The notes under the pieces were generated by a model, which was not told the origin of the DNA, made no database searches, and was given only the letters and a program-made list of their open reading frames with translations. Made by a program: the position numbers and the translations under genes. From an uncultured Clostridia bacterium (GTDB lineage Bacteria; Bacillota; Clostridia; Peptostreptococcales; Anaerovoracaceae), in the NCBI GenBank assembly GCA_934247125.1, contig CAKQIZ010000067.1, positions 1 to 10,341 on the forward strand: a stretch of DNA of 10,341 nt, given 5' to 3'. This document shows, in pieces, positions 1 through 6,553 of the stretch (within the stretch, counting starts at the first letter, position 1; the number at the start of each line of letters is the position of its first letter).

Positions 1-552
<552 letters not shown>

Positions 553-664
553 AACCTGAAGGGTTTTCAAGAAGAATACGCAGGAAAACAGCGTAAGACA
601 ATATGAAATAATATGCAGAATAAAAAGCAGGTAAATCTTCTCAAGACATAACTGTTTTATAAAA

Positions 665-694
665 TCCACATATATGATATACTTGTGCTATAAT
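665..694 (+). promoter_or_regulatory. Promoter for deoD (sigma-A type)
   Basis: A perfect TATAAT at 689-694 is preceded by TGC (extended -10, TGn). A weak -35 (TCCACA, 665-670) lies 18 bp upstream. Transcription should start near 701, leaving a leader of about 27 nt. The upstream ATG at 674 falls inside this promoter, which argues against the longer deoD reading frame. Confidence 0.65.
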
Positions 695-727
695 AAATTC
701 AGAATACTGTTAAAGGAGAATGCTTTT

Positions 728-1435
728 ATGAGCACACATATAAATGCTGCAAACAAGAACGACATCGCTTCATCGGTGCTTCTTCCGGGCGATCCGCTCC
801 GCGCAAAATTCATAGCTGAGAATTATCTGGAAAATGTGAAATGCTACAATGAGATACGTGGTATGCTGGGATTCACGGGTACATACAAGGGTGTTCCAGT
901 ATCCGTCCAGGGAACTGGTATGGGTATGCCGTCGATGGGTATATATTCATGGGAACTCATTACCGAATACGGTGTGCAAAATCTGATCAGGATAGGAACT
1001 GCAGGCGCTTTCCACAAGGACATCAGGGTAAAGGACATCGTTGTCGGGATGGCCGCATCGACAGATTCAAACTACATACATGCGTTTGATGTTCCGGGAT
1101 CATATTCGCCATGCGCAAGCTACGAGCTGCTGACAAAGCTCGGCAGAGTATCCGGGGAACTCGACATACCGTTCAAAGCCGGAAACATCGTGTCATGCGA
1201 CGTATTCTACGAGCTCAGGGAAGACTGGTGGAAAAAATGGGCTTCCATGGGTGTGATGGCAGTCGAAATGGAAGCCGCTGCGCTTTACATGAACGCCGCA
1301 TACAACAACGTGAACGCACTGGCCGTGATGACTATAAGCGATCACTTCGTGACAGGCGAAAAGGCCACTGCCGAAGAACGCCAGAATTCATTCACAGACA
1401 TGATGAAGCTGGCTCTCGAAACCGCTGTAAAATAG
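728..1435 (+). CDS. deoD: Purine-nucleoside phosphorylase, DeoD type
   Basis: The predicted product is a 235-residue cytosolic enzyme that cleaves purine (deoxy)ribonucleosides with phosphate, giving the free base and (deoxy)ribose 1-phosphate in purine salvage. It aligns with E. coli DeoD (recalled) through most of its length: HINA at residues 4-7 (His4), LLPGDPLRAK (18-27) with the phosphate-binding Gly/Arg, RGMLGFTGTYKG (44-55), GTGMGMPS (62-69), IRIGTAGA (87-94), VEMEAAALY (179-187) for ribose binding, SDH (204-206) with the catalytic Asp at 205, and Arg218 in AEERQ. These features mark the hexameric, broad-specificity family rather than the trimeric PNP family. The start at 728 is chosen because AAAGGAG (712-718) sits 9 nt upstream and the length matches the family; an in-frame ATG at 674 lies within the promoter. 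The metalloregulator gene follows after 40 nt, apparently in the same transcript. Confidence 0.95.
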   Translation: MSTHINAANKNDIASSVLLPGDPLRAKFIAENYLENVKCYNEIRGMLGFTGTYKGVPVSVQGTGMGMPSMGIYSWELITEYGVQNLIRIGTAGAFHKDIRVKDIVVGMAASTDSNYIHAFDVPGSYSPCASYELLTKLGRVSGELDIPFKAGNIVSCDVFYELREDWWKKWASMGVMAVEMEAAALYMNAAYNNVNALAVMTISDHFVTGEKATAEERQNSFTDMMKLALETAVK

Positions 1436-1464
1436 AAAAACATACTGTAAAACAGAATGACAAC

Positions 1465-1470
1465 AGGAGG
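1465..1470 (+). promoter_or_regulatory. Ribosome binding site selecting a TTG start
   Basis: A perfect AGGAGG lies 5 nt before the TTG at 1476. No in-frame ATG or GTG starts nearby, and the DtxR-family N-terminal helix begins immediately after the TTG. This fixes the unusual start codon of the regulator. Confidence 0.8.
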
Positions 1471-1475
1471 ATAAA

Positions 1476-1841
1476 TTGAAAGTATTAGAATCTGCTGAAA
1501 ACTATCTGGAATCAATACTCATATTGAAGCAGAAAAAAGGAACCGTACGAGCCATAGATATCGTCAACTATCTCGGATTTTCCAAGCCAAGCGTGAGCAT
1601 AGCACTCAAACAGCTCGAAACGAACGGCTTCATCACAAGGGATGACGACAACCATATACATCTTACGGAGTCCGGTCAGGAGATCGCCGAATCCATCTAC
1701 GAGAGACATCAGCTTCTCAGCACCCTGTTCATGAAAATCGGCGTTTCTGAAGAGACCGCACTTGAGGATGCCTGCAAGATAGAACATCATATCAGCCAGG
1801 AGACTATCGACTGCCTGAAAAAGCACCTGGATTCCATATAG
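1476..1841 (+). CDS. Short DtxR/MntR-family metal-dependent transcriptional regulator
   Basis: This encodes 121 residues. An N-terminal winged helix-turn-helix (about 4-65, including IDIVNYLGFSKPSVSIALKQ) is followed by a dimerisation/metal-binding helical domain (about 66-121). The third, SH3-like/FeoA domain of DtxR is absent, as in MntR. Candidate metal ligands by alignment to recalled DtxR and MntR: Asn9 (Met10 in DtxR, Asp8 in MntR), Glu12 (MntR Glu11), His78 in YERHQLL (MntR His77), Cys100 (DtxR Cys102, MntR Glu99), Glu103 and His104 in CKIEHH. The set is therefore mixed, with a DtxR-like Cys but an MntR-like Glu12. Such proteins usually repress metal uptake when Fe(II) or Mn(II) is plentiful; neither metal nor targets can be read here. 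Translation starts at TTG. It is downstream of deoD and upstream of a strong terminator. No metal transporter adjoins it. Confidence 0.88.
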   Translation: MKVLESAENYLESILILKQKKGTVRAIDIVNYLGFSKPSVSIALKQLETNGFITRDDDNHIHLTESGQEIAESIYERHQLLSTLFMKIGVSEETALEDACKIEHHISQETIDCLKKHLDSI

Positions 1842-1849
1842 CAATTTCT

Positions 1850-1884
1850 CGCAGTCCGGACACTGCCGTCCGGGCTGCGCTTTT
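1850..1884 (+). terminator. Rho-independent terminator of the deoD-regulator unit
   Basis: A 12-bp stem (1850-1861 with 1868-1879, one G-T wobble, 6-nt loop) begins 8 nt after the stop codon and is followed by C and TTTT. The stem is GC-rich. On the opposite strand it is not followed by a T-run, so it serves mainly the + strand. Confidence 0.85.
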
Positions 1885-1889
1885 CTGTC

Positions 1890-1909
1890 TGCGCATTCTG
1901 CGCATTTTT
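1890..1909 (+). terminator. Possible second, small terminator hairpin
   Basis: TGCGCA at 1890-1895 and again at 1899-1904 form a 6-bp stem with a TTC loop, directly followed by TTTTT (1905-1909). It could back up the larger terminator just upstream, between convergent genes. The stem is short, so the call is tentative. Confidence 0.4.
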
Positions 1910-1940
1910 CGTTTCAGCATGATCCGGAAACTCCGGGGTT

Positions 1941-2579
1941 TCAGACCTTTATCCTGTCTTTTATCTTTTCAAAGCTCTTGTCTCCTATCCCCGAAACGTT
2001 CTTTATGTCTTCTATCGATGAAAATCTGCCGTTTTCCTTTCTGTAGTCTATTATCTTCTGTGCCGTGGCAGGCCCTATGCCGTCAAGCTCCTGCAGCTGT
2101 GCGGAATCAGCTGTGTTTATATTTATCCTGCCGTCTCCCCTGCTTGCCTGATACCCTGAAGAAGACACGTTTCCCTCGCTTTCTTCGCCTTCGATCTCAG
2201 CAGGCGGTATGTATATCTTCTCTCCGTCTTCAACGAATGCCGCCCGGTTTATATCCGTAAGATCCGCATTTTCTGTGACGCCTCCGGCAGCCTCTATCGC
2301 ATCGCCTACCCGGCTCCCTTCTTCAAGCTCGACTACCATAGGCGATATCACCTCACCTCCGATGTCAACAAATATCCTCGCCGCCTCACTTTCAACAGCG
2401 ACCGTACTTTTTTCAACTGCGTCAGCTTTCTTTTCATCATCACCGGATGACACAAAAACAAAAAGAGCAGCAGTGATCGCACAAGCGACCAGCACTGCCC
2501 TTATCAGCATATCTCTGTGCTCTTTTACAAACCCTTCAAGCTTTTCTCTGTCTCCGATATACTCCATTATCTTTTTCAC
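1941..2579 (-). CDS. comEA: ComEA-type DNA-binding competence protein
   Basis: This encodes 212 residues. Layout: a short cytoplasmic N-terminus, one membrane helix (about 26-44), a charged linker, an SLBB domain (about 68-127, from ARIFVDIGGEVISPMVVEL to KIYIPP), a low-complexity linker, and a C-terminal double helix-hairpin-helix module (about 151-212) with LDGIGPATAQKI and VSGIGDKSFEKI. This is the standard Gram-positive ComEA order. Known family role: membrane-anchored receptor that binds double-stranded DNA outside the membrane and passes it to the ComEC channel during transformation. The start is GTG at 2579, preceded by GGGGG (2588-2592) at 8 nt; the ATG at 2567 has no ribosome binding site. 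comEC, usually the next gene, is not here: the gene converges on the metalloregulator. It has its own promoter. Small SLBB-HhH proteins can also have non-competence roles, so the transformation role is inferred. Confidence 0.92.
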   Translation of the reverse strand: MKKIMEYIGDREKLEGFVKEHRDMLIRAVLVACAITAALFVFVSSGDDEKKADAVEKSTVAVESEAARIFVDIGGEVISPMVVELEEGSRVGDAIEAAGGVTENADLTDINRAAFVEDGEKIYIPPAEIEGEESEGNVSSSGYQASRGDGRININTADSAQLQELDGIGPATAQKIIDYRKENGRFSSIEDIKNVSGIGDKSFEKIKDRIKV

Positions 2580-2603
2580 TGAACAAGCCCCCTTTCACTG
2601 AAT

Positions 2604-2632
2604 ATTTTACAGCTTCTGGAAGTTTTTGTCAA
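2604..2632 (-). promoter_or_regulatory. Promoter for comEA (sigma-A type)
   Basis: On the - strand a perfect TTGACA (2632-2627) is followed after 17 bp by TAAAAT (2609-2604). Transcription should begin near 2597, very close to the GGGGG ribosome binding site. comEA therefore seems expressible independently of the radical SAM genes upstream. No intrinsic terminator separates them, so read-through is also possible. Confidence 0.75.
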
Positions 2633-2662
2633 TTTATTTTTCCTGTTTTTACCATGAACGTG

Positions 2663-3328
2663 CTATTCAAAAAATATTTTTTTCCGCGTCACATCTATCT
2701 CGCTCCTGTCAGTATCTATACCCAGCCTCTCTGTGAACGTCTTTATCAGAAGCTCCGGACTGAGGTTGGAGATACTTCCCGAATCGAGCACTGTGTCCAT
2801 CACGATCAGCCCGTTCTGCTGCAAAACCTGCAGCTGCCTTATCATCGGTTTTATATCGATCTCCACAGGCACTTTTTTCTTTTTCTGTTTTTTCAGTGTG
2901 ACGATCCTGTCCTGGCTCATGTAAAACTCCGCTATCTCTTCATCGCTCATGTCCACAGACTTTGCGAACGGGATCTCTATCATGTATTCAGCTGCGACTG
3001 TCATCGCAGCAAGAGTTTTCCTGCCTTCCGCCATACGCTCACAGCCTTTTATATCAAGTCCCGGCGGCATGAGCTCTGACAGCTTTTCCGCTATATATCC
3101 CGGCTCGTGATCCTCTGTAGTCTCTATTTCGATATACTCGTTCAGTCCCGTGTATCCCAGCGACAGCGGCTGAGCGAAGACCATTTTGGGATGAGGATTG
3201 AACCCCTGCGAATACGCCAGCTTTATGCCTGCACGCTTTATAGTACGATTGAAGAGTCTCATGATGTCGAGATGCGACGTATAGCATATCGTACCTGTTT
3301 TCGAAAACTTCACCGCGTATTTATACAT
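2663..3328 (-). CDS. Radical SAM-linked protein (TIGR03936 / DUF2344 family)
   Basis: This encodes 221 residues. The diagnostic N-terminal half reads YTSHLDIMRLFNRTIKRAG (16-34), then YSQGFNPHPKMVFAQPLSLG (39-58), then NEYIEIE (63-69). These match the family found fused to, or encoded beside, radical SAM proteins of the TIGR03960 type. The biochemical function is unknown. The lysine-rich KKQKKKK stretch (146-152) could favour nucleic-acid contact, but that is a guess. The start at 3328 is chosen because GGGGAGG lies 6 nt upstream and the family begins with YKYAVKFSK or similar. The reading frame stays open upstream to 3442, but that part overlaps the radical SAM gene in another frame and has no family similarity. 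The start overlaps the radical SAM stop by 8 nt (ATGTATAA), which implies translational coupling and a joint function. In many relatives an RNase G/E gene follows; here comEA does. Confidence 0.9.
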   Translation of the reverse strand: MYKYAVKFSKTGTICYTSHLDIMRLFNRTIKRAGIKLAYSQGFNPHPKMVFAQPLSLGYTGLNEYIEIETTEDHEPGYIAEKLSELMPPGLDIKGCERMAEGRKTLAAMTVAAEYMIEIPFAKSVDMSDEEIAEFYMSQDRIVTLKKQKKKKVPVEIDIKPMIRQLQVLQQNGLIVMDTVLDSGSISNLSPELLIKTFTERLGIDTDRSEIDVTRKKIFFE

Positions 3329-5264
3329 CTGAAACCTCCCCGCACGACTGCTCCTCTGATCGCTGTCCTTCTGATGACTGATCCACCTGCGGCTGTCCGG
3401 CCGACTGCTGCTTTGCAGATGCCGGCACATCAAACTCCGCACCTTTGAAACACTCTGTAAACTTATTCATGCCGCAGCCTGCACATCCAAGCCTGCAGTC
3501 AGGAGTGACCAGTGCTTTCTTCGCCTTTTCGTTTTCCCTGATAAAAAACTCTTTCGTAACCAGCGGGTCTACTATATCCCACGGCAAAATCTCATCGTAG
3601 CTTCTCTCCCTGTAGCAGTAAAAGTCGGGATCTACGCCTGTCTCCTCGAAAGCCTTTTCCCAGAGCTCGGCCCTGAAGTGCTCTGTCCATCCATCGAATC
3701 TGCATCCCAGCCTGTGAGCCGCCTCGAGCACTTTTCCCACTCGCCTGTCGCCTCTTGCAAAAACAGCCTCGAGATTGCTAGTGTCCGTCTCGTGATAATT
3801 GAATGTCACGCCTTTTATCTTGAGCTTTTTCGTGAGGTATATATGCTTGTCCCTGAACATCTCAGGAGTGTCCTGCGCCGCCCACTGGAATGGGGTATGC
3901 GGCTTTGGCACGAAGTTAGAGACGCTTATTGTCACTCTGAATCTGCCGCCCTGTCTTCCTCTGAGTCTATAGTTTATGTCCATGATGTTCCGCGCGATCT
4001 CGCCGATCCCGTCAAGATCCTCATACGTTTCACCCGGCAGCCCGTCCATGAAATACAGCTTTATGTGATTCCATCCGAGCTCGACAGCCTGTTCGACCGC
4101 ACCGTATATGTCCTCTTCTGTTATATTCTTGTTGATTATGTTCCTCAGGCGCTGGCTTCCTGCCTCAGGTGCAAAAGTCAGGCCCGATTTCCTGTATCCC
4201 TGTATCTCCTCCAGCACCCTGAACGAAAAGGAATCCAGTCTGAGCGACGGAAGCGACAGCGAAACATTCTGCGCTGCGCACATTTCCATGAGCTCGGTGG
4301 CAAGATCCTCAAATCTCGAATAGTCACTTGTCGAAAGCGACAGCAGCGACAGCTCGTCGTGTCCGGTATTCGCCAGCTGCTCCTTTGCGATACGCTCGAT
4401 AGTATCTTTTTTACGTTCTCTCACCGGCCTGTATATCATGCCCGCCTGACAGAATCTGCAGCCTCTTGTGCAGCCTCTGAAAGTCTCGACTACTGAACGG
4501 TCATGGACTGTCTCTATGAACGGGACTATGTTTTTTACCGGAAAGTCCGCCTTTTCGAGATCGCTGATCAGGGCTCTCCTCACTCTGTCCGGAGCCTTAT
4601 CGTTGAGCTTGCGGATCTTTCTGATGGTGCCGTCTTCATTATATTCAGGTTCGTAAAAGCCGGGGATGTAGACTCCGTCAAACCGGGATACCGTCTCAAG
4701 GAATTCTTTTTTAGAAGCCGAATCCCGCTTCGCGATACACACTTTTTCAAACAGTTCCTCACCGTCGCCGATCATGAACAGATCTATGAAATCAGCCAGC
4801 GGTTCAGGATTGTATGCGCACGGGCCTCCCGCAACTATCACGGGGCACTCTTCCCCTCTCTGATCACTTCTGAGCGGTATGCCTCCCAGTTCGAGCATAT
4901 TCAGTATATTCGTGTAACAGAGCTCATACTGAAGCGTGAAACCGACTATATCCATCTCCTTTACAGGCGTCAGAGTCTCCAGCGTGAACAGTTCTCTGCC
5001 GTTTTCCCGCATCAGCTGCTCCATGTCATCTGCCGGTGCAAATACTCTTTCACAGTATATATCGTCGTTTTTGTTCAGTATATCATAAAGGATCTGCATA
5101 CCCAGATATGACATGCCTATCTCATATGTGTCCGGAAATGCAAAGCCTACACGCACGGAGACGTCAGACGGATCTTTGATCACGGAATTGACTTCCCCTC
5201 CGATATACCGCGCCGGTTTTTCCACGCGTCTGAGCAGCTTATGAAGTTCTTTATCTATTGCCAT
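3321..5264 (-). CDS. Radical SAM protein with N-terminal B12-binding-like domain (TIGR03960-like)
   Basis: This encodes 647 residues. The N-terminal region (about 35-175), including GFAFPDTYEIGMSYLGMQIL and VAGGPCAYNPEPLADFID, resembles the cobalamin-binding-type Rossmann domain of B12 radical SAM enzymes, without an obvious DxHxxG cobalamin ligand. The radical SAM core (about 255-480) carries FRGCTRGCRFCQAG, with Cys265, Cys269 and Cys272 as the CX3CX2C ligands of the 4Fe-4S cluster. A second cysteine group, C590-X3-C594-X2-C597-X7-C605, lies in the C-terminal region and could bind another cluster or a metal. The last 36 residues or so are Gln/Ser/Glu-rich and look disordered. The reaction is unknown. 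The start at 5264 has an AGGAGA upstream and lies 4 nt beyond the HD gene's stop. The tight packing with the radical SAM-linked gene suggests they act together, possibly in RNA or ribosome maturation given the usual genomic context; that is inference. Confidence 0.92.
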   Translation of the reverse strand: MAIDKELHKLLRRVEKPARYIGGEVNSVIKDPSDVSVRVGFAFPDTYEIGMSYLGMQILYDILNKNDDIYCERVFAPADDMEQLMRENGRELFTLETLTPVKEMDIVGFTLQYELCYTNILNMLELGGIPLRSDQRGEECPVIVAGGPCAYNPEPLADFIDLFMIGDGEELFEKVCIAKRDSASKKEFLETVSRFDGVYIPGFYEPEYNEDGTIRKIRKLNDKAPDRVRRALISDLEKADFPVKNIVPFIETVHDRSVVETFRGCTRGCRFCQAGMIYRPVRERKKDTIERIAKEQLANTGHDELSLLSLSTSDYSRFEDLATELMEMCAAQNVSLSLPSLRLDSFSFRVLEEIQGYRKSGLTFAPEAGSQRLRNIINKNITEEDIYGAVEQAVELGWNHIKLYFMDGLPGETYEDLDGIGEIARNIMDINYRLRGRQGGRFRVTISVSNFVPKPHTPFQWAAQDTPEMFRDKHIYLTKKLKIKGVTFNYHETDTSNLEAVFARGDRRVGKVLEAAHRLGCRFDGWTEHFRAELWEKAFEETGVDPDFYCYRERSYDEILPWDIVDPLVTKEFFIRENEKAKKALVTPDCRLGCAGCGMNKFTECFKGAEFDVPASAKQQSAGQPQVDQSSEGQRSEEQSCGEVSDV

Positions 5265-5268
5265 TCGA

Positions 5269-5814
5269 TCATTTCTCCTGTTTTTCGTTGTCCATCATCA
5301 GCTCATCGACCGTCATGCCTATAACAGATCTTATCTCGTCGAGAAAACGTTTCGTATCTTCTTTTTTCTCCAGCATGATCGGGATGGCGTCTTCTTTGCC
5401 GTTTCTCTTTGCTTTATCGATTATATATTCTATCCTGGAATCAAGTCCTACATATGCATCTTCCTTCACAAGGCGGTCTCCCAGGCAGACCATATCTGTC
5501 TCTGTCACTTCAGCTATGGGTGAAAACGGAGAATATCTCATATGTACGCGGATTATGCGGCTTTCTTCCTCATATCCGAGCTTTTCCATTAAATCTGCGC
5601 CTACATCCCAATGCCTGTCCTCGACTCTGGCTATATCGTGTAAAAGACCTGCAGCCAGTATCAGCTCAAGGTCGAGAGCATATCCTTTTTCATTGAGTGC
5701 GGATGCTGTCACGAACGCTGTGCGCGCCACCTCGCGGCAGTGATCCCTCACATGTTCCGGCGTGCCGTATTGTTCCAGAAGTTCCTCACATTCTTCTCTT
5801 GTAGGGTGTTTCAT
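5269..5814 (-). CDS. HD-domain (HDIG-type) metal-dependent phosphohydrolase
   Basis: This encodes 181 residues. HD-superfamily metal ligands are visible: His25 in VRDHC, His59-Asp60 in GLLHDIAR, and Asp113 in LGDRLV, with His68 and His91 as further candidates. This supports a divalent-metal phosphohydrolase; the substrate (a nucleotide, a cyclic dinucleotide or another phosphoester) cannot be told. It is not a clear YqeK, the HD protein often found near obgE, because the LHDYAK-type motif is replaced by LHDIAR and the rest differs. The start at 5814 is chosen because AAGGAGG (5821-5827) sits 6 nt upstream; the open frame continues to 5862 but that part covers the ribosome binding site and a leader hairpin. 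It is first of a three-gene unit, 4 nt before the radical SAM gene, with its own promoter. Confidence 0.85.
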   Translation of the reverse strand: MKHPTREECEELLEQYGTPEHVRDHCREVARTAFVTASALNEKGYALDLELILAAGLLHDIARVEDRHWDVGADLMEKLGYEEESRIIRVHMRYSPFSPIAEVTETDMVCLGDRLVKEDAYVGLDSRIEYIIDKAKRNGKEDAIPIMLEKKEDTKRFLDEIRSVIGMTVDELMMDNEKQEK

Positions 5815-5829
5815 CAATTGCCTCCTTGC

Positions 5830-5861
5830 TGCGCGTAAGTGCCTGTCAGCTGTTACGCGCA
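5830..5861 (-). promoter_or_regulatory. Perfect inverted repeat in the HD gene's 5' UTR
   Basis: TGCGCGTAA (5830-5838) and TTACGCGCA (5853-5861) form a perfect 9-bp palindrome with a 14-nt spacer. It lies between the predicted transcription start (about 5864) and the ribosome binding site (5821-5827). In RNA it would be a stable hairpin at the extreme 5' end; as DNA it could be an operator. It has no T-run on the - strand, so it is not a terminator. Confidence 0.6.
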
Positions 5862-5870
5862 CATCTGTTT

Positions 5871-5898
5871 ATTATACCACATACCGCAACTCATTCAA
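5871..5898 (-). promoter_or_regulatory. Promoter for the HD-radical SAM unit
   Basis: A perfect TATAAT (5876-5871), preceded by TGG (extended -10), lies 16 bp downstream of TTGAAT (5898-5893, 4 of 6 matches). The -35 overlaps the last codons of the upstream LytM-like gene. The predicted start near 5864 leaves a leader of about 50 nt carrying the inverted repeat. Confidence 0.75.
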
Positions 5899-6397
5899 AT
5901 TCTTTAAATGAATAATAAAACTGTTTTTCGTCAGACTTCTCATACGTCCCTATGATCTGACCTTTTTTCACTCGGGACGGTACCGTCACGCCCGTTGTGC
6001 TCAGATTGCCGTAAAGGCTTTCGCCTTTTTCTCCATGCGTGATCTTTATGTATTTGCCGATTTCCTCATTCTCACCGACCGACGTGACTTCGCCTCCCGC
6101 GACTGCATAGACCGATGTGCTGTCGCCTGGAAAGTCTTCATCTATAGGTTCTCCGTACGATGTCCCGCCTGCTATGTATCCCGCCGTCTCGATCACACGC
6201 TCAGTAAGCGAAGCCGCTGTTTCTCTGCACTTTAAAGCTGCAGCACGCAGCCCTTCTCCACTGCTCAGCGTGCTTATCATACTGCCGGTCGCAGCTGTGC
6301 CTTTTTCCTGCATACTCGTATGTGTGTTTCCTGAAAAGAACACGACTGCAAGAAAAAACAGCGCGATAGCGGTCCTCTTAAGTGTCTTTCGTTCCAT
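5891..6397 (-). CDS. Membrane-anchored degenerate LytM/M23-like protein
   Basis: This encodes 168 residues. An N-terminal hydrophobic segment (about 9-22) after a basic MERKTLKRT suggests a single membrane anchor or an uncleaved signal. A linker and a short helical stretch (about 50-75) lead to a LytM-like fold (about 95-168): SVYAVAGGEVTSVG, GKYIKITHGEKGESLYGNL, then VKKGQIIGTYEKSDEKQFYY. These match the beta-strand pattern of M23 domains (VxAxxxGxV, IxHGxGxxxxYxxL, VxxGQxIG). Zinc-ligand positions are lost: no HxxxD precedes the first strand, and the final HLHF motif reads YYSF (161-164). It is therefore unlikely to be a peptidase. Dead LytM domains occur in sporulation scaffolds such as SpoIVFA and SpoIIQ; spoIVFA lies near rplU in Bacillus, so a SpoIVFA-like role is plausible but unproven. 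The ATG at 6397 has GGAGGTG upstream. A terminator precedes it and no clear sigma-A promoter is visible. Confidence 0.75.
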   Translation of the reverse strand: MERKTLKRTAIALFFLAVVFFSGNTHTSMQEKGTAATGSMISTLSSGEGLRAAALKCRETAASLTERVIETAGYIAGGTSYGEPIDEDFPGDSTSVYAVAGGEVTSVGENEEIGKYIKITHGEKGESLYGNLSTTGVTVPSRVKKGQIIGTYEKSDEKQFYYSFKEFE

Positions 6398-6435
6398 ATC
6401 TTCACCTCCATATACTATCTATATTTGAAAGGTGC

Positions 6436-6472
6436 AAAAAAAGAAGACGTTTTATCCGTATACGTCTTCTTT
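6436..6472 (-). terminator. Rho-independent terminator after obgE
   Basis: On the - strand an 11-bp stem (arms 6472-6462 and 6450-6440, loop of 11 nt) runs into seven T residues (6442-6436). It lies about 80 nt after the obgE stop. It should end most transcripts from the rplU-rpmA-obgE unit before the LytM-like gene. Confidence 0.85.
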
Positions 6473-6553
6473 GATATTTAATATTCCAGCTTTACTGTTT
6501 GAGATTTTTTTGACAGCCTGCTTTGACAGCTTGTTTTTCTAAAACTCTGTTTT

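Noticed and set aside
674-727. Longer deoD start at ATG 674
   Set aside because: It overlaps the extended -10 promoter, has no ribosome binding site, and would add 18 residues not found in the family; 728 has AAAGGAG upstream.
1111-1479. Arg-rich + strand frame overlapping deoD
   Set aside because: It is an out-of-frame shadow of the well-supported deoD gene.
2669-2683. A6-TA-T7 inverted repeat near the end of the radical SAM-linked gene
   Set aside because: It is explained by the lysine and phenylalanine codons at the C-terminus (KKIFFE) and has no GC stem.
3329-3442. N-terminal extension of the radical SAM-linked protein from 3442
   Set aside because: It lies wholly inside the radical SAM gene's Q/S-rich tail in another frame and shows no family similarity; 3328 has GGGGAGG at 6 nt.
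5815-5862. Longer HD protein from 5862
   Set aside because: The added stretch is the 5' UTR hairpin and Shine-Dalgarno sequence; 5814 is a well-placed ATG.
6509-6530. TTTGACAGC twice on the + strand, resembling tandem -35 boxes
   Set aside because: No -10 box at proper spacing and no + strand gene downstream; it lies in the obgE 3' UTR and is treated as a short chance repeat.
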